A DNA stretch of 45,664 bases, taken from positions 1-45,664 of the forward strand of contig NZ_JAELTU010000045.1 in NCBI RefSeq assembly GCF_016429015.1, given 5' to 3'. A program made the position numbers and the translations under genes. The notes under the pieces are model-generated. The model had not been told where the DNA came from. It made no database searches and saw only the letters and a list, made by a program, of their open reading frames with translations. Shown piece after piece: positions 43,931 through 45,664 of the stretch (position 1 is the stretch's first letter; every line of letters starts with the position of its first letter). Origin of the DNA: Rhizobium sp. ASV20. GTDB lineage: Bacteria; Pseudomonadota; Alphaproteobacteria; Rhizobiales; Rhizobiaceae.

Positions 43931-43970
43931 GCAAAATATGCTAATATCGCTCTTTGTGGGTGAATATCAC
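43931..43970. promoter_or_regulatory. Candidate Lrp/AsnC binding sites
   Basis: GCAAAATATGC (43931-43941) resembles the loose AT-centred Lrp motif, and GTGAATATCAC (43960-43970) is a palindrome with 4-bp arms. Both lie between the divergent transporter and regulator genes. Confidence 0.4.
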
Positions 43971-44002
43971 TAAATACACTGTAATTTTGCGTGGATATCG
44001 AA

Positions 44003-44464
44003 ATGAGCGATCTCGACAACATCGACCTCAGTCTTCTCAGATTGCTGCAGGAAGACGGAAGGCGCACGACCCTCGATCTCGCCGATCGTGTCGGCTTGTC
44101 GCCCACGGGTACGAGCCAGAGAGTGAAACGCCTGTTCCGCGAGGGCTTCATCAAAGCGGTAAGGGCGGTGCTCGACCCGCAGAAACTTGGGCGCGGTACG
44201 ATCGTTTTCATTCAGGTTCGGCTCGATCAGACGGCCCCGCATGTTTTTGATCGTTTCGCGGAAGCTGTCGCAAATGCACCCGAGGTGCTGGAATGCCATA
44301 TGGTCGTCGGCGGCTTCGACTATCTCGTGAAGGCGAGGATAGCAGATATGACCGTGTTTCAGGAGTTTCTGCAAAGGGTCATCCTGCCGTTGCCGGGGGT
44401 GCGCGAAACGCACACTTACGCTTCCGTGGCCGATGTGAAACCCGACGCACTTCTGCCGGTCTGA
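44003..44464 (+). CDS. Lrp/AsnC family transcriptional regulator
   Basis: The gene encodes 153 residues from the ATG at 44003; a GTG four codons earlier (43991) is possible. The N-terminal helix-turn-helix is NIDLSLLRLLQEDGRRTTLDLADRVGLSPTGTSQRVKRLFREGFI. The C-terminal RAM/AsnC ligand-binding domain reads RGTIVFIQVRLDQTAPHVFDRFAEAVANAPEVLECHMVVGGFDYLVKARIADM. Such proteins form octamers and respond to amino acids. It is divergent from the DMT exporter and most likely controls it and itself. Confidence 0.92.
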   Translation: MSDLDNIDLSLLRLLQEDGRRTTLDLADRVGLSPTGTSQRVKRLFREGFIKAVRAVLDPQKLGRGTIVFIQVRLDQTAPHVFDRFAEAVANAPEVLECHMVVGGFDYLVKARIADMTVFQEFLQRVILPLPGVRETHTYASVADVKPDALLPV

Positions 44465-44721
44465 CGTTCCTTGAACCTGGTCGGTGCAAACGCCGGCAGG
44501 TCGGCTGTCGACGAATGTTCGCCCCGCGGATCGGCTGCGCTTCGGCATCAGGTTGAAATAAAGCCAAGCTGGTTGGCAGTCGCTGTCGTTAATCTGAGCA
44601 GGGTTGCGGCAAGTACTCGTTCACCATGATTGCAGCTTGTCTCAACCGGTCTTTCGCCGTTCATCCGAGGATAACCTCGGGAAAGCACAATGCTCTTTGA
44701 CATCTGTTTCGAGGAATTCCA

Positions 44722-45664
44722 TTGACTAAAGGCGTTATTGCTGATCGCAAATTGCCAGTCTCAATCTCCAAGGCCGAGCTAGCCTCGTACGCGGCCATGC
44801 TGCATAGGGGATCTGCAAATCCTCGTCATGACATTGACGTGATCGAGCAGCAAAGCTGGCTCGAGAACATGATCAATCAGATCCCGGACTATATATATGT
44901 GAAGGATCTGGAGGGGCGTTTTCTTTTTGCGAATCAGGCAGTTGTTGCCAATAACGGGCTGTCGCATCTGGCAGACTTGGTTGGGCGGACCGATTTCGAC
45001 TTCCTGCCAGATCATGTGGCGGAAATTGCCGCTGACGTCGAGCGGCGCGTAGCCGAAACGGGGTTGCCTCACTTCGGCAGCGAGGAGCTCGCGTTCCGCA
45101 CCGGCGAAGAGCAATGGCTGATGTTCACGCGCGTTCCATTGAGAGATGCGTCTGGAGACGTTGTGGGTGTCGTTGGGGCATCTCGTGACATCACGGCACA
45201 AAAATCTGCGGAGCGGCGCATGCGCTCCCAGTCCATTCTGCTCGAAATGATCGCGCGAGGAATGGCGCTTCCCGATTTTCTCGAGGAGCTCGCGCGAATG
45301 ATAGCGCAATTCGCAGAAGGAGTGCACGTTGCACTGCTGACAACAAGCGCAGATCCAGGGCAGCTGCGCCTGGCAGCGGCGCCGACCTTGAACAAGGAAT
45401 ATCGCAGGCGCTTGAACGCAACGCCTATCGGTTCGGCGTCTACCGACCTTGCCGCGACCACGGCCGCACTCAAGCTTGCTTTCGATCGCGCCAATATCTC
45501 CGACATTGACCATCAGTGTCATTGCCTGGCAATTTCCGATGCCGACGGTCAGATGGAAGGGGTCCTTGCACTCTATTCCTCGCAGGATGCGCGGTATCAG
45601 CCCGGTTTCTCCGACTTTGTCTCGATTGCGGTGCATATGGCCGGGATTGCTGCCAGCCGGCACC
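44722..45664 (+). CDS. PAS-GAF signalling protein, N-terminal part (runs off the window)
   Basis: The reading frame is open from an in-frame stop at 44698 to the window end, giving 314 residues and no stop. The start is a TTG at 44722 with GAGGA 6 bases upstream; the first ATG is at 44797. Residues about 45-160 form a PAS domain: WLENMINQIPDYIYVKDLEGRFLFANQAVV, LVGRTDFDFLPDHVAEIAADVERRV, then WLMFTRVPLRDASGDVVGVVGASRDITAQK. From about 175 a GAF-like domain follows (LLEMIARGMALPDFLEELARMIAQFAEGVHVALLT... GQMEGVLALYSS). In family terms this arrangement usually precedes GGDEF-EAL or histidine kinase modules, which would lie outside the window. It acts as a cytoplasmic sensor. Confidence 0.82.
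   Translation, partial: MTKGVIADRKLPVSISKAELASYAAMLHRGSANPRHDIDVIEQQSWLENMINQIPDYIYVKDLEGRFLFANQAVVANNGLSHLADLVGRTDFDFLPDHVAEIAADVERRVAETGLPHFGSEELAFRTGEEQWLMFTRVPLRDASGDVVGVVGASRDITAQKSAERRMRSQSILLEMIARGMALPDFLEELARMIAQFAEGVHVALLTTSADPGQLRLAAAPTLNKEYRRRLNATPIGSASTDLAATTAALKLAFDRANISDIDHQCHCLAISDADGQMEGVLALYSSQDARYQPGFSDFVSIAVHMAGIAASRH

Noticed and set aside
44779..45663. Minus-strand open frame of 294 codons at the window end
   Set aside because: The plus strand of the same stretch encodes clear PAS and GAF domains.

Overview
The window looks like a chromosomal or megaplasmid segment from a member of the Hyphomicrobiales (Rhizobiales), most likely Rhizobiaceae. The grounds are high GC with alphaproteobacterial codon use, a small basic protein starting MAKGQMRSNRE that I associate with rhizobia, abundant Dpp-type ABC and sugar-catabolic genes, and a TIGR03808-like beta-helix protein. 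This assignment is inference. I see no rRNA, tRNA, CRISPR array, transposase or phage module.

Left part (1-9.3 kb): the end of a rhodanese protein, then exported proteins of little-known families. These are two LprI-domain proteins, a DUF4424 protein, a peptidoglycan-binding DUF4344 metallopeptidase and a secreted protein with a PASTA-like segment. An AraC regulator, a 46-residue basic protein and a decayed aldehyde dehydrogenase remnant follow.

9.3-18.8 kb: a complete catabolic locus. It holds a family-5 solute-binding protein, two Dpp permeases, a cog3964 amidohydrolase, a RidA protein, a divergent IclR regulator, a SelA-like PLP enzyme and a fused two-domain ATPase. A coherent reading is uptake of an N- or O-acylated compound, deacylation, PLP-dependent ammonia elimination and imine/enamine hydrolysis by RidA. 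Both half-operon promoters carry the 10-mer TATTCCATAA. A terminator and a perfect 12-bp hairpin close the locus.

18.8-26.2 kb: a DsbA-like protein plus a metallo-beta-lactamase-fold protein with a degenerate metal site, divergent from a LysR gene. Then comes a three-gene periplasmic molybdenum hydroxylase: Tat-exported Mo subunit, 2Fe-2S subunit and triheme cytochrome c, with no FAD subunit.

26.2-34.5 kb: a small membrane protein, a Gfo/Idh/MocA oxidoreductase, two xylose-isomerase-like TIM-barrel proteins, a GMC flavoprotein, a coupled pair of small membrane proteins and an AAC(3)-family acetyltransferase. GMC plus TIM-barrel proteins suggests glycoside oxidation and 3-keto-glycoside cleavage. 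A LacI-like operator upstream of the GMC gene recurs, with 16 of 17 bases identical, upstream of the class I aldolase gene 11.5 kb away.

35-36.9 kb: a two-gene encapsulin operon. A DyP peroxidase ends in a canonical cargo-loading peptide and is translationally coupled to a family 1 encapsulin shell.

37-45.7 kb: a flippase and GT2 glycosyltransferase pair, a beta-helix protein, a class I fructose-bisphosphate aldolase, a DMT exporter divergent from an Lrp/AsnC regulator, and the start of a PAS-GAF signalling protein that runs off the window end.
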